From Coniochaeta sp. PMI_546 (Eukaryota > Ascomycota > Sordariomycetes > Coniochaetales > Coniochaetaceae): a DNA stretch of 64,000 nucleotides. A program made the translations under genes and the position numbers. Positions 35,801 through 45,183 of this stretch are shown in pieces. The stretch is from positions 2,117,277 through 2,181,276 of the forward strand of contig MU271143.1 of the NCBI GenBank assembly GCA_021432605.1, read 5' to 3'. The first letter of the stretch is position 1. Each line of letters begins with the position of its first letter. The notes below the pieces were generated by a model. That model did no database searches, was not told where the DNA came from, and was given only the letters and a program-made list of their open reading frames with translations.

Positions 35801-36638
35801 GTGGAATATTAGCAAAAGTGGTTTCACAACACTGAAAGCCATACTGGTCGTCTACAATTTACGCCAAAGATGTTAGCAGCATGATCCAACATGTCCTGAG
35901 GCCACCGAGACGGACTTTGTTCCCTGTTGCCTCTTCAGTCACGACACTGCCGCTAGCGAAGCCTACCTCTGCACAGGCTATATGGTCTGTGACTTAGAAC
36001 CTCGTGAGACTTGGACCATATATGTCTATATCCACTGTGGTGGGCAGCAACATATCTAGGGGATGATTAAATTACTGCCAACATACCTCCATCGTCGGTC
36101 CTAGGTTTGCTTATGGCTGGTGATTATCTGGCCAAGGGTGATACTGCTCTCCGGCACTTTGAAATAAAAATATTCTATCCTAGGACCTTTGATGCAGACC
36201 TGACCATGAGCATTCGTATTCATGGCCTAGACGAGCTTCTTCCAGGCAGTTGCGGGATCATAAGTGCCCTTGTCGGCTTGGAGGTCAAGACGGGCGAAGT
36301 ATACACAGAACCACGGTCAACTATAATCTCTAAGAGGAAGTGACGATGGCTTGTTGTCTCTACGAACAACATCGGTGGTTCGATGGCAAGCTCGCTTCGT
36401 CTCATCTCCGTATAAGGTACCTTAGACAGGACATAACGATCAATACGCGAGTGACTATCTGAGCGGCGGCTCTACCTGAACATCAACGACGAGAGTCTCT
36501 CCTCCATCCAAACACCGCAAGCTGTAGCGATTTCGACCGTTTCTATCTCCACATACCCTCTCTGCTGTCTCCTGAGTTCATGTATAATTGTATGCACCAA
36601 GTCGTCCTCGTTATTATCATTCTGTGACATCATTCATC
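32879..36638. other. Long intergenic stretch without recognisable genes
   Basis: About 3.8 kb between divergent genes. ORFs up to ~116 codons occur on both strands (for example 33408-33716 -, 35191-35541 -, 35468-35776 +), but they overlap on opposite strands and show no domain, no plausible N-terminus and no splice-linked continuation. I found no tandem repeat, terminal repeat or tRNA box. It may hold a non-coding transcript, a fast-evolving small gene or only regulatory DNA. Confidence 0.5.
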
Positions 36639-37064
36639 ATGGCCAAAAACATCAACGGCTCCGGTTTCAGACTGTACTTCCCTAATGCTGAAGAACCGTC
36701 CATCGACAGCCCGCCTCAACCAACACCACCCCTTGATTCCACATCCGCGACCCCATCGATCGCCGCAAAGAAGCAACCAAGACTGAAGACCGACAATGGA
36801 CGTCCCGGCGAGAAGGAATCACCAGGTGGAGAAGTAGTAGCCCTAAAGAGCCCAACCTGGCTGTCTGACCCGGCGGTAAGTCCCCAGGCCATGTCGGGCG
36901 ATACTGCGACTGAAGCCGAAAAGCTTTCTCTCGAGGAGAAGCGGGCCAACGTTCCGATCCAGCTGCTCGAGGCCGCACAGCTGAGCGAGCCGGTCCAAGA
37001 ACCGAACATCAGGTCGTATCTGGATAGCCGACGACGGTCATCACAACTCGCTGAAGGTTCGTGA
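36639..37064 (+). CDS. Hypothetical protein, 141 aa
   Basis: The ATG at 36639 follows an AT-rich, CT-containing leader and opens a 141-codon frame ending TGA at 37062-37064. The frame is also open for 17 codons upstream but with no ATG there. The product starts MAKNINGSGFRLYFPNAEEP, is rich in P, S, E and K, has a likely helix in EAEKLSLEEKRANVPIQLLE and ends in a basic/Ser patch (DSRRRSSQLAEGS). There is no signal peptide, membrane helix or known domain. GC-ending codon use and the absence of a long antisense gene support coding, but homologues are not recognised. It could also be the first exon of a longer gene. Confidence 0.45.
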   Translation: MAKNINGSGFRLYFPNAEEPSIDSPPQPTPPLDSTSATPSIAAKKQPRLKTDNGRPGEKESPGGEVVALKSPTWLSDPAVSPQAMSGDTATEAEKLSLEEKRANVPIQLLEAAQLSEPVQEPNIRSYLDSRRRSSQLAEGS

Positions 37065-37445
37065 CGTAGCCAATCGGCCTGCGTTCTGGCTTCATGCTGA
37101 GATCCGTTTTGTAGCTCGACGACATTCTTCTGTGATAAAGGATTAAGGATTAAAGGCAGTGCCGATCGACCCTGGCAGGATTAACAATGGCGTGTCAGAA
37201 CCAGACTGTGATCACCTAAGTTGCACATCGTCGGAGGAGTCGGAGCTTACAGGATGGATCCAAGGGAAGATATAACTCTTCATGCTAGATATGAGCTCTC
37301 CGATGCCCAACATCACATGCCCCCCCTAAGCAATCTAATGCAGCTTCCGTTACCGTGAGAATCATGCTCCAACCAGAACTCCTATCCATTCAACAAGGAA
37401 TTTTCAGACCACCACCCACTTTCTCACAGTCCATATTCACCACCC
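37065..37445. other. Intergenic, convergent
   Basis: 3' flanks of the hypothetical ORF (+) and the ubiquitin hydrolase gene (-). I see nothing further. Confidence 0.55.
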
Positions 37446-38216
37446 CTAATCCAGGCTCCCAGCCAACGCAACACAGCTAAACCTTAAGTCACCCCCCTCC
37501 CGCTCCAGAAACTTCAACGGCCCCAGCGCAAGAGCATTAGGTCCCAGCACATCCTCCCCACCCGGCAGCTCCCCCCTCTTGATCGGCCCCTTTCTCCGCC
37601 CATCCAGCTCCCACAGCCCCCCATCCTCCGTCTTGACAAAACACACATAATGCAGATCGACATCATCCGTCGCCTGAGGCGCAGCCGTGTCGCCCTTGAC
37701 GGCAACATCCTTGTGCGCCCTGGCCAGCCCCTCGCTCCTCTCCAACAACCTGCTCCGCTCCTCGGGACCCAGCGGCTCGGCCTCCTTGATCAACGTGTCC
37801 AGCTCGCTGCCCTCGGTGACGAACCCCCTCGCCGGGCCATTGGCGGCCGCGTGGAGGAGCCCCATCACCCCGCAGGCGTTCCTGATCGTCTGCCGGAACC
37901 AGAGGACGGGCTCTTGGGGCCCCTTGCCGGAGTACGGCTCGGCGAGGCTGTCTTCCGACAGGCGGTGGGACTCGTAGGCCGCCGAGACGGGGAAGACGAG
38001 GAGCAGGGCCAGGGCCGGGCGCGGGATGAAGGCTAGGAGGTCCGGGTCGGTGAGGGAGTAGACGTCGTGGATCTGCAGGGCGGGGGAGAGGCCGAGGGTG
38101 TGCAGGAGGGAGGTCATTAGCTCTGGGTTGGCTTCGAGGGGGATGAAGGCTGGTGAGCCTGCGGAAGGGTCGGCGGTTGCTGTGGTGGTGGGGTGGTTGT
38201 CTACTGTGGACGCCAT
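37446..38216 (-). CDS. YUH1: Ubiquitin carboxyl-terminal hydrolase, UCH family (peptidase C12)
   Basis: A cysteine protease that trims small adducts from the ubiquitin (or NEDD8/Rub1) C-terminus in the cytosol. One exon, 256 aa. All catalytic residues of the UCH fold are visible: oxyanion Gln109 and nucleophile Cys115 in RQTIRNACGVMGLLHAAANG, His189 in DDVDLHYVCFV and Asp205 in LWELDGRRKGP. The N-terminal FIPLEANPELMTSLLHTLGL and PALALLLVFPVSAAYE are the usual first helix and core strand. The ~20 residues before FIPLEANPE are Thr/Ser/Ala-rich and variable. A crossover loop between ~135 and ~185 restricts substrates to small leaving groups. Length fits UCH-L3/Yuh1 (about 230-240 aa), not the longer UCH37/BAP1 types. 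Confidence 0.93.
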   Translation of the reverse strand: MASTVDNHPTTTATADPSAGSPAFIPLEANPELMTSLLHTLGLSPALQIHDVYSLTDPDLLAFIPRPALALLLVFPVSAAYESHRLSEDSLAEPYSGKGPQEPVLWFRQTIRNACGVMGLLHAAANGPARGFVTEGSELDTLIKEAEPLGPEERSRLLERSEGLARAHKDVAVKGDTAAPQATDDVDLHYVCFVKTEDGGLWELDGRRKGPIKRGELPGGEDVLGPNALALGPLKFLEREGGDLRFSCVALAGSLD

Positions 38217-38799
38217 GGTAGGTGGTATGTTTGGTTATATCTGTGTCGCGGATCTTGATCGGGGGTAGGAAGCGTGCAGAAGCGTGCAGACTGCGTGAGA
38301 GTGGTAACGTTGTGTAAAGTAGTTTGAGGGGTGCTGTAAACTTCTTACTTATCTGGATGGATGGCGGTGTTTAGAAGTGTGACGTCGAAGGCAGCTGGGG
38401 AACAAATAGAGGGGCTGTTCGGTTGGAGCTCCGGCGGGCGCAGGCAGCTTCACCCCACGTCAACGTTTCCAAAGTTTAATGCTTACAGAGGTCGACGCTT
38501 GCAGCCGGCATAGCGTCTCAATCTTACGAATGAGAGCAATCACGATAATTGACGGGTACAGATTTCAGGGTCATGTTCAAGAATCATCTGTCAGATCAGT
38601 ATGTTTCCAGACTCTTTTTGCCCCACCAATTCCATGCAGTCCATCACATCTATCGTGGGAGCGGTGACTGTATCCCCTGAACTCCGGTATATGCAGCTCG
38701 TGATATGTCCAACCTTATTTCTACATGTTTGTACACAAATCCATCTCATCGTTCTGACAGCCAACCTTATGGCTAGGCGATCTACCCCACTGACTTGCC
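38217..38799. other. Intergenic
   Basis: Upstream region of the ubiquitin hydrolase and downstream flank of SUV3, both on minus. A perfect local duplication, GCGTGCAGAA, occurs near 38271-38290. No gene is seen. Confidence 0.5.
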
Positions 38800-41172
38800 T
38801 CATGCCCCATGCTTCGCAGCTTGACCTTGGCTTCCTCCACCCTGTTCCCCATCGGACACAGCAGTACTCGCCCTCGTCTCACTGGCTCTACCCGGGAGCT
38901 CGTCCGGGACAGGAGGCTCATCCATAAGTGGTTCGTCATCCGGCTCCTCGCTCCACACACCAGGACCCTCGTGAAGAGGTTCATGCTCATCCGGGTCATC
39001 ACCAAGAACGGCTGCTTCTCTCTGGGCATGCGCGACAGCCCTCGCACGCTGTTGCTGGCGGACTTGCTTCCTGTAATCAGGCACGAAGTTGAGGTGGTCC
39101 AGATAGTCCGTGATCTTCTCCTCGACCAGCGCCTTGGTGTGGAAGGCAAGCGGCTGGCTACGGAACACACCTTGGTACCGGTACGTCAACCACAGGTACA
39201 TGGTGAGCGCCTTGTGTAGGGCTTCGAGACGCATCAGGTACTCGTACCCATCCACGTCTTCTTTGTTCATGTCCAGTATCTCGAGGTCCAGTTCCTCAAT
39301 GTCTAGCAGGTGTCCGCTGCTCATGGTGCTGACACACCTAGCGAGAGACTGTAGGACTTCGGTCTGTTTATAGTCTCGAAGTGAGACCGGGATCGTGAGA
39401 AACACGCACCGATCATAGATGCTCATAGGTATCTCCTGGATGGCGTCCGCAACAAGAAGTCGATCGTTGAAGTCGGCCATGTGGAACTGATTTGACAGCT
39501 TGGCCAGTTCCCTTAGTCTGGACAATATAAAGCTGAATGGTGTTTCCGGCGGGAAATAGGAGAAGAAGCGCTCGATGATGAAGACTGGCGGGAACAATGC
39601 GGCTGTCTTCAGCTGCTCCGCGTTCTGTGAAAATGCTTCCTGGACAGCGGGTAAGTCCTCCGCATCGAGCGACGTGACCAAGCCCACTGAACTGGGGGGA
39701 GCGGATTCGCTTCCTGCCTCGTTAGACCCCTGCATCTCCTGCCTGGCGGTCCTGAATCGTCCAGCCCGGCCGCCGATCTGCTTCACTTCGGGAATGCGAA
39801 GCTGGCGGTGGTCAATGCCGTCGAACTTGGTAGTTGTCTCGAAGATGACCCGCTTGATCTCCAAGTTGAGGCCCATACCAATGGCATCGCTGGCGACGAG
39901 GAAGTCGTAGTCGTTATTCGGATCGTTGAACAAGGCGGCCTGCTGAGCTCGGGTCTCAGGTGGGAGGGAGCCATATACCATAGCGCAACGGCGTCCTGTA
40001 AGCTGTTCAATACCAGCCTTGAGCCTGTGTATCGCAATTCTTGAGAAACAGACCACGCAGTCTCCTTTTTGAAGTCTGCTAAAATCGCCTTCCAGACTTC
40101 TCTGCATGGTCTGGAGGGGGCTGAGGCGCTTGTACTCATGAACGATGCACTCATCGCCCATCATAGAACACAGCTGCCGGATGAGGTTGACGCTTCTCTC
40201 CTCACCACATAAATGTACCTCCTTGGCTTGGACACCCAGAACGGCCTGCGTCCAAGCCCATCCTCTGTCGTCGTCAGCGATCATCTGAATTTCATCAATG
40301 ACAGCAACATCGACCCTCTTGTTAAGGGGCGTCATTTCAACGGTACAGCTGGAGAAGTACTGGTCGACGCCCTCAGGTATCCTCTGTTCCTCGCCCGTGA
40401 CCAAGGCGCACGGCTTGCCCTTTGCAACGAACCGGCTGTAGACTTCATGCGCCAGAAGCCGCAGAGGACCAGCGTAGATACCGGTTTTGGCATTCTCGAG
40501 CGCCTTCAGAGCATTGTATGTCTTTCCCGAGTTCGTCGGACCAACATGCAGATGAACTGTCCGTTGCATCATGCGCGTGGCGGGAAACCAGTCGTATGGT
40601 TCGCGGAAGTCGGCGAGCCGTATGTGGGCGTCGGTAACAGCGTTGGAGAACTGGGAGCGCAAGACGAAGCTTTGGAAGGAATACCTGAGCTCCCTGTCCA
40701 GCTCTTTCACATCGCCGCGTATAAAGGCATTGCGCAGGTTCCAGAAGAGGGGATTCGAGTTTCGGCCGGCCGCCTTACTCCTGCTGGCAACAGAGAGCGA
40801 CTGGCTGATCGCTTGTAGAAACAGCCTGCATTCGCGGTTCAGCTGGCCGTCGCTGTGTATGCCAAAGGACCGATAGATGGGGTGGTCTATGGTCCATTTC
40901 CCCATGTCCTTCTTCACCAACTCCCATCTTCTCTGTACTAGGCTGGCGAAGAGATCGTAGCTCCGGCTCGCGGATTTCTTGGTTGCGCGGTCATCGTCGA
41001 GGCTCTCGCGCAGGATATCGGAACGGAACCCAAAAGCAGGAATCTGACGGATGAAGTCCTCAGTGGCCCGGTTGCGGCTGCTCGACTCCTTGCGTAGACT
41101 CCAGCATGTTGCAGAGAAAGAGCGAGCTGCCGTCCGGGAACATGACCAAGCAGCCCTTGACAACACTTTCAT
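38800..41172 (-). CDS. SUV3: Mitochondrial ATP-dependent RNA helicase SUV3
   Basis: Suv3 unwinds RNA and, with the exonuclease Dss1, forms the mitochondrial degradosome that turns over mitochondrial RNA. One exon. I chose the ATG at 41172 (790 aa) because it begins a typical presequence (MKVLSRAAWSCSRTAARSF); an in-frame start at 41247 would add 25 unlike residues. Numbered from the chosen start: Walker A HVGPTNSGKT at ~209-218, motif Ia AGPLRLLAHE, a Walker B-like IDEIQMIAD, LCGEE, motif V-like VASDAIGMGLNL and motif VI QIGGRAGRF. The SUV3 C-terminal domains follow (FSYFPPETPFSFILSRLREL; CVFLTIPVSLRD). The tail after ~720 is acidic and Gly/Gln-rich. The gene is divergent from the VAMP7-like gene. 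Confidence 0.94.
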   Translation of the reverse strand: MKVLSRAAWSCSRTAARSFSATCWSLRKESSSRNRATEDFIRQIPAFGFRSDILRESLDDDRATKKSASRSYDLFASLVQRRWELVKKDMGKWTIDHPIYRSFGIHSDGQLNRECRLFLQAISQSLSVASRSKAAGRNSNPLFWNLRNAFIRGDVKELDRELRYSFQSFVLRSQFSNAVTDAHIRLADFREPYDWFPATRMMQRTVHLHVGPTNSGKTYNALKALENAKTGIYAGPLRLLAHEVYSRFVAKGKPCALVTGEEQRIPEGVDQYFSSCTVEMTPLNKRVDVAVIDEIQMIADDDRGWAWTQAVLGVQAKEVHLCGEERSVNLIRQLCSMMGDECIVHEYKRLSPLQTMQRSLEGDFSRLQKGDCVVCFSRIAIHRLKAGIEQLTGRRCAMVYGSLPPETRAQQAALFNDPNNDYDFLVASDAIGMGLNLEIKRVIFETTTKFDGIDHRQLRIPEVKQIGGRAGRFRTARQEMQGSNEAGSESAPPSSVGLVTSLDAEDLPAVQEAFSQNAEQLKTAALFPPVFIIERFFSYFPPETPFSFILSRLRELAKLSNQFHMADFNDRLLVADAIQEIPMSIYDRCVFLTIPVSLRDYKQTEVLQSLARCVSTMSSGHLLDIEELDLEILDMNKEDVDGYEYLMRLEALHKALTMYLWLTYRYQGVFRSQPLAFHTKALVEEKITDYLDHLNFVPDYRKQVRQQQRARAVAHAQREAAVLGDDPDEHEPLHEGPGVWSEEPDDEPLMDEPPVPDELPGRASETRASTAVSDGEQGGGSQGQAAKHGA

Positions 41173-41641
41173 GGCCGTGTGTGAGTAATGCGTGAAACCA
41201 TTGCTGATTTCTTGCGATTTAAAGTCAAGATACGTAGAGACTTGCAAACACGTAGTGTTGTCGCCCCTTCTGGGGAATTTCTATAAAGATGCCCCAGCTG
41301 GCAGCTGCATTGCGTTATCAGTTTGTTATCAGTTTTGCCGTCATTGTAGAGAGAACCGATGTTCTCCCGTCGCTAGCGTCTCTGGGATCCACTTTGTCTA
41401 ACATGTCTCCACATTGTTTCCTCCCCAGTCGTCATCTTGCAGGGCAGACAGACCACTGAGGCAGACCACGCTGTGTTTCAACGCCGCGCAACATCGGACG
41501 TCTTCCCAAAGAACGACGAGGCATCGGAGGAAGTCACCGCTACCCCCCTAACGACCACATCATCCCAAACATCAAGACAACGATATCAACTCTCATATAC
41601 AGACACTCATTGTCTGGGAAATCCCAGATAAAACCGCCAAG
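41173..41641. other. Intergenic, divergent promoter region
   Basis: About 470 bp shared upstream of SUV3 (-) and the longin SNARE gene (+). The part after 41500 is ACA/CT-rich and probably the leader of the SNARE gene. Confidence 0.55.
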
Positions 41642-42427
41642 ATGGCATCCTCATCGGCACCGACCACTCCACTCCTCTAGTAAGACAAGTCATCACCACT
41701 CAGACTGCCAACGTCTTTCAGTAGACACCGATACTGACTACCTCTCAGCTCCTGCATAGCGCATAATACCACAATCCTCTCAGAATGCACGACCTCCGCC
41801 TCCTCGCAGACCTCCTCTCTCGCCTCTCTGATCCTCCCGAAGATCGACCATTCCACTCCCCAGAAGCTAACCTACACCCACGGCGACTACCACATCCACT
41901 ACATCGCCGAGTCCCCTCGTGACCACCCGAACGACAACCCATCCGCCGGCGGCCTCACCTTCCTCGCCATCGCCTCCTCCTCCCTCGGCCGGCGCATAAC
42001 CTTCTCCTACCTCCTCGACATCCGCAACCGCTTCTTCGCCAAGTTCCCCGCCGCCACCACCGACTTTGCCGACATGCCCAACTACGGCGCCGCGAGCTTC
42101 AACGCCGAGCTCCGGGCCCAGATGGTCGAGTACGGCACCGGGCAGAAGAGCGACGACGCGATCGGCAATGCCAAGAAGGAGATTGACGATGTCAGAGGGA
42201 TCATGACGAGGAACATCGAGGGCCTGCTTGAGCGCGGCGAGAGGATCGATCTGCTGGTCGACAAGACGGATCGGCTAGGCGGCAGTGCCCGCGAGTTCCG
42301 GGTGCGTAGTAGGGGCCTGAAGAGGAAGATGTGGTGGAAGAATGTCAAGCTGATGAGCTTGCTGGCCGTGGTGCTCATTCTTATCGTTCTGGCTATCGTT
42401 CTTGCCGTCAAGAATGCTGTCGGCTGA
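41642..42427 (+). CDS. NYV1: Longin-domain R-SNARE (VAMP7/Nyv1-like)
   Basis: R-SNAREs of this type drive membrane fusion at the vacuole/endosome or plasma membrane. Two exons, 41642..41679 and 41749..42427, with a 69-bp intron (GTAAGA..CTCAG, CTGAC branch site). The join gives TTPLLYSCIAHNTTILSECT in frame and a 238-aa product. Residues ~1-125 form the longin profile (LTYTHGDYHIHYIAES; GLTFLAIASSSLGRRITFSY; LLDIRNRFFAKFP). The SNARE helix follows (IDDVRGIMTRNIEGLLERGE), with the zero-layer Arg in LERGERIDLLVDKTDRL. After the basic RGLKRKMWWKN linker comes a C-terminal anchor (LLAVVLILIVLAIVLAV). Size and layout match VAMP7. YKT6 is excluded by the transmembrane anchor and SEC22 is less similar in the SNARE core. 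The NYV1 symbol is by analogy. Confidence 0.9.
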
Positions 42428-42924
42428 AGAATGAGGGGAAGCGCATCGTGTTGAAGGTTTTCGGGTTCTCGGCGTTTTCATGGTTGAATGCGTGTGTTGA
42501 TGCCACGCTGCTTTCGTCTCCCTGCAATGGCTTATTATGGCTACAGGAAATACAAGGAAAGCCGGAAGAGCAAAATATGGACACACTGTACTACAGGAGC
42601 CAAGCAGCAGTCTTTCTTCCTTTTGTTGATACCAGCTACGAACTTGGTGTACTTCTAGCCTCTTCTTTTCTGTGCTTCTGGCGGACCATCAAGTTGTAAG
42701 ATTCGATCATTGAATACATATTTTATCAAGACTTTCTATCAGCGATACGCTGAACCATGAACCAAAATATCGGCCATTTTGCTGATTATAGTATTAGTAG
42801 AGAGTCTAAGTAAAGGTGTATGTCTAAAAGTAGTATACAGCACACATTTCCTCTCCAGCATATATATATATATATATATTCACAGTGAAACCCCCATCCT
42901 CCGCGGGTTTCATACCACCTCTAA
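42428..42924. other. Intergenic, convergent
   Basis: 3' flanks of the longin SNARE gene (+) and ERG1 (-). It contains the (AT)n tract listed separately. Confidence 0.6.
42860..42879. repeat. (AT)10 microsatellite
   Basis: Uninterrupted alternating A and T, 20 bp, about 45 bp downstream of the ERG1 stop codon, in its probable 3' UTR. Confidence 0.9.
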
Positions 42925-44586
42925 TCACTGCAACTCCTTCCACATGACCGGCAAAAACACCACACAAGCCCTCCAGAGAATCAGCACCGCATCTATCAGC
43001 GCAAGCGGCGCCTTCAATAACCCCAGCAGACTGCCGCCGTCACAAACCTCCAGGGCATTAATCCATATCCCCACAAACGCGACGGTGAAGAAGTGATACG
43101 CCAGCGTCAGCGGCTCCTGCAGCATGCCGCTCATCATGCCGAGGGGCTCGTCCGTGTGGCCCCTCCGGAAATACTCGAAGCAGCCCTTCTGCAGCGCCAC
43201 CAGCTGCCTGTCGTCCTGCGCCGCGAACAGGCTGTACAGCGCCTGCGCGAGCACGTTGATGATGCTCGTCCACGCCTTGCGGCGCCAGTGGAAGACCTTC
43301 ATGGCCTCGGCGATCCTCTCCGCGTCGGCCAGGTCGGGCACCTTCTCCGGCGACAGGACCTCAGAGAGGAGGAGGACGTCGTTGAAGGCGACCGTCATGC
43401 CGCCTCCCGTGAGCGGGTGGCGCATGTTCATCGCGTCTCCGAGGAGTAAGACTCCCGGGTTCTGAGTCTGTTTGGTGGGCGGGAGCCAGCTGTTCGGCAT
43501 GCTCTTAGGGATCTGCTTCTCGCCCAGCGCGGCGAGGGCGGCGCGGAAGGACGGCTGGACTTCAACAGGGAGCGTGGGTATGACGACTTTCTCGATGTAG
43601 CCGCGTACACCGCCGTTGGCTGGTGAAGCAGCAGGTTCGCGGTCGGGGACGTCGATCAGCGCGCGTGTCTCGTGTGTGCCGATCTGGTAGAGCAGGACCG
43701 GCCCCGGAGCAGCACCAATGACGACGTGCCCGAAACCGTATGGCTGGAAGGGACAGTCGATCAGCTCGAGGGCGTAGAACTTGCTCCGCACGACGGGGAC
43801 TTTGGTCGGTCCCAACACCTGCTTGCGGAAGCGGGATGCGTAGCCGTCGGCGATGATGGTGAGCTGACCGAAGAAAAAGTCTAGCTTCTTCTCGCCGTTC
43901 TGCAATGTGGTCCGTGACTCGACGCCGAGTACCTCGGGCGAGTGCTCGCCGCGGATAGTCGCTTGCACGTCCGTCTCCACGACTGTGATATTCTCGTGCG
44001 CCTGGCATGCCTGTCGTAGCTTCATGATGAAGCGACCGTGGTGGAAACTCCTCCCTTCCGCTCGCTTGCCCTGCTTCTGCCCGACCCCATATGCCTCCTT
44101 ATTCGCGTATCCGTTTACTGAGGCATTGGTATGTCCATTCTGAGCTTTTGCCGCCACATAGCTCTTCGCATCCAGATTCCTCCTCACCACAGCCTTGACC
44201 TTCCCAGTCACCGGATCCGTAGCCGGGTACTCCAGCACCGCATCATCCTTGTGGTACAGCACATGATATCCATAACATGGTATCGCATCGATCCCCTCAA
44301 CGCAGTGTCCTAGTCCAATCTTCTCCAGCGCAGCCAAACCGCCAGGTTGCAGCAGCTCGCCCACTATCCTGTCCGGCTCATGCATCCATCTTTCCAGGAG
44401 CAAGACGCTGCGGCCCTGGTTCGCGAGCGCATAAGCAACGGCGCAGCCAAAGACGCCGGCACCGACTACTACGACGTCTGCTTCGTGATACTGTTGGCGA
44501 CGCTCCGCGACGCGGGCCGCGCTATCGGCGTCGATTGCCATGGGGAGGTGGCGGTTATTGAGATTCGGGGGTATTGGCAGTGGCAA
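42925..44586 (-). CDS. ERG1: Squalene epoxidase (squalene monooxygenase)
   Basis: Converts squalene to 2,3-oxidosqualene with FAD, NADPH and O2, an early step of ergosterol synthesis at the ER and lipid droplets; it is the target of allylamine antifungals. One exon, 553 aa, or 538 aa if the ATG at 44541 (MAIDADSAARV) is used. Motifs: FAD Rossmann GxGxxG in VVVVGAGVFGCAVAYALANQ, ER at its end, LLQPGGLAALEKIGLGHCVE, the middle FAD/substrate strand ADGYASRFRKQV, and the GD motif LLGDAMNMRHPLTGGGMTVA. The two C-terminal hydrophobic helices (AYHFFTVAFVGIWIN; LALIDAVLILWRACVVFLPV) anchor it in the membrane. Nothing is broken; length equals the family norm. Confidence 0.96.
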   Translation of the reverse strand: MPLPIPPNLNNRHLPMAIDADSAARVAERRQQYHEADVVVVGAGVFGCAVAYALANQGRSVLLLERWMHEPDRIVGELLQPGGLAALEKIGLGHCVEGIDAIPCYGYHVLYHKDDAVLEYPATDPVTGKVKAVVRRNLDAKSYVAAKAQNGHTNASVNGYANKEAYGVGQKQGKRAEGRSFHHGRFIMKLRQACQAHENITVVETDVQATIRGEHSPEVLGVESRTTLQNGEKKLDFFFGQLTIIADGYASRFRKQVLGPTKVPVVRSKFYALELIDCPFQPYGFGHVVIGAAPGPVLLYQIGTHETRALIDVPDREPAASPANGGVRGYIEKVVIPTLPVEVQPSFRAALAALGEKQIPKSMPNSWLPPTKQTQNPGVLLLGDAMNMRHPLTGGGMTVAFNDVLLLSEVLSPEKVPDLADAERIAEAMKVFHWRRKAWTSIINVLAQALYSLFAAQDDRQLVALQKGCFEYFRRGHTDEPLGMMSGMLQEPLTLAYHFFTVAFVGIWINALEVCDGGSLLGLLKAPLALIDAVLILWRACVVFLPVMWKELQ

Positions 44587-45183
44587 TGGGCAGCGAGCGT
44601 CGTCGTTCGTAGCGACTGGAGTGAGGTCCGATCGAGCGAGAGGAGAAGGCGAATATAAACGCGGATGTTCTAAGAGAAAGGATGACGAGTTATTCCGGCG
44701 AGAGTCTCAATGATAGTTCGACTCAAAGGCCCTCAATGGTTGGAATGGAGCCACCCTTTCAACGGTCTGGTCCCTGAGTCCCGCCAAAATTTGGACCGAT
44801 CTCAACTGTTAATCGTGCCACGGCGGGAATCGCCGCTAGTATTCGGCCAATCAGCCGCTGAATCTCTGGAAGCAGATCGCCCCATTGGCCAATTCATTTT
44901 TCACATGTCATTTTACACCGTTCGATCTTTGATTGAGGCTGAGTTCCGTTACGTAGGAGCATTCAAAGTTCGTGTTAATGATGGTAGTGGACATGTTGTC
45001 CGCTGTGTTTATTCAAACCCCTATTCAACTGCACGCAGGCTGCTCCCAATGTGCCATGCGCCCTTCTGACCGTAACAAATACATGGTATCTAGCGTATCA
45101 AGCCAAAGGAAAACATGAAGATCTTCGGGGTACTCATCGAGCTCTGACCCGTCAAAGGAAACCTAAGGTCGCCGCCTAGATCC
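44587..45183. other. Intergenic, ERG1 upstream region
   Basis: Upstream of ERG1 and downstream of the PPR-like gene, both on minus. No coding frame is credible. It contains CCAAT motifs (listed separately). Confidence 0.55.
44847..44893. promoter_or_regulatory. Two CCAAT boxes upstream of ERG1
   Basis: CCAAT on plus at 44847-44851, and an overlapping inverted pair ATTGGCCAAT at 44884-44893, 260-350 bp upstream of the ERG1 start. CCAAT is the site of the Hap/CBC complex, which takes part in ergosterol gene control in moulds. The motif is short, so a role here is inference. I did not find a clear sterol-response element. Confidence 0.3.

Noticed and set aside
32879-36638. Transposon or virus-like element in the long gene-free stretch
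   Set aside because: I saw no terminal repeats, no reverse transcriptase, integrase or transposase motifs and no capsid-like frames on either strand.
42860-42879. The AT tract as a promoter or origin element
   Set aside because: It lies between two convergent genes in a 3' region and is a simple microsatellite.
43093-43449. 118-codon ORF on plus inside ERG1
   Set aside because: It is antisense to conserved squalene epoxidase sequence.
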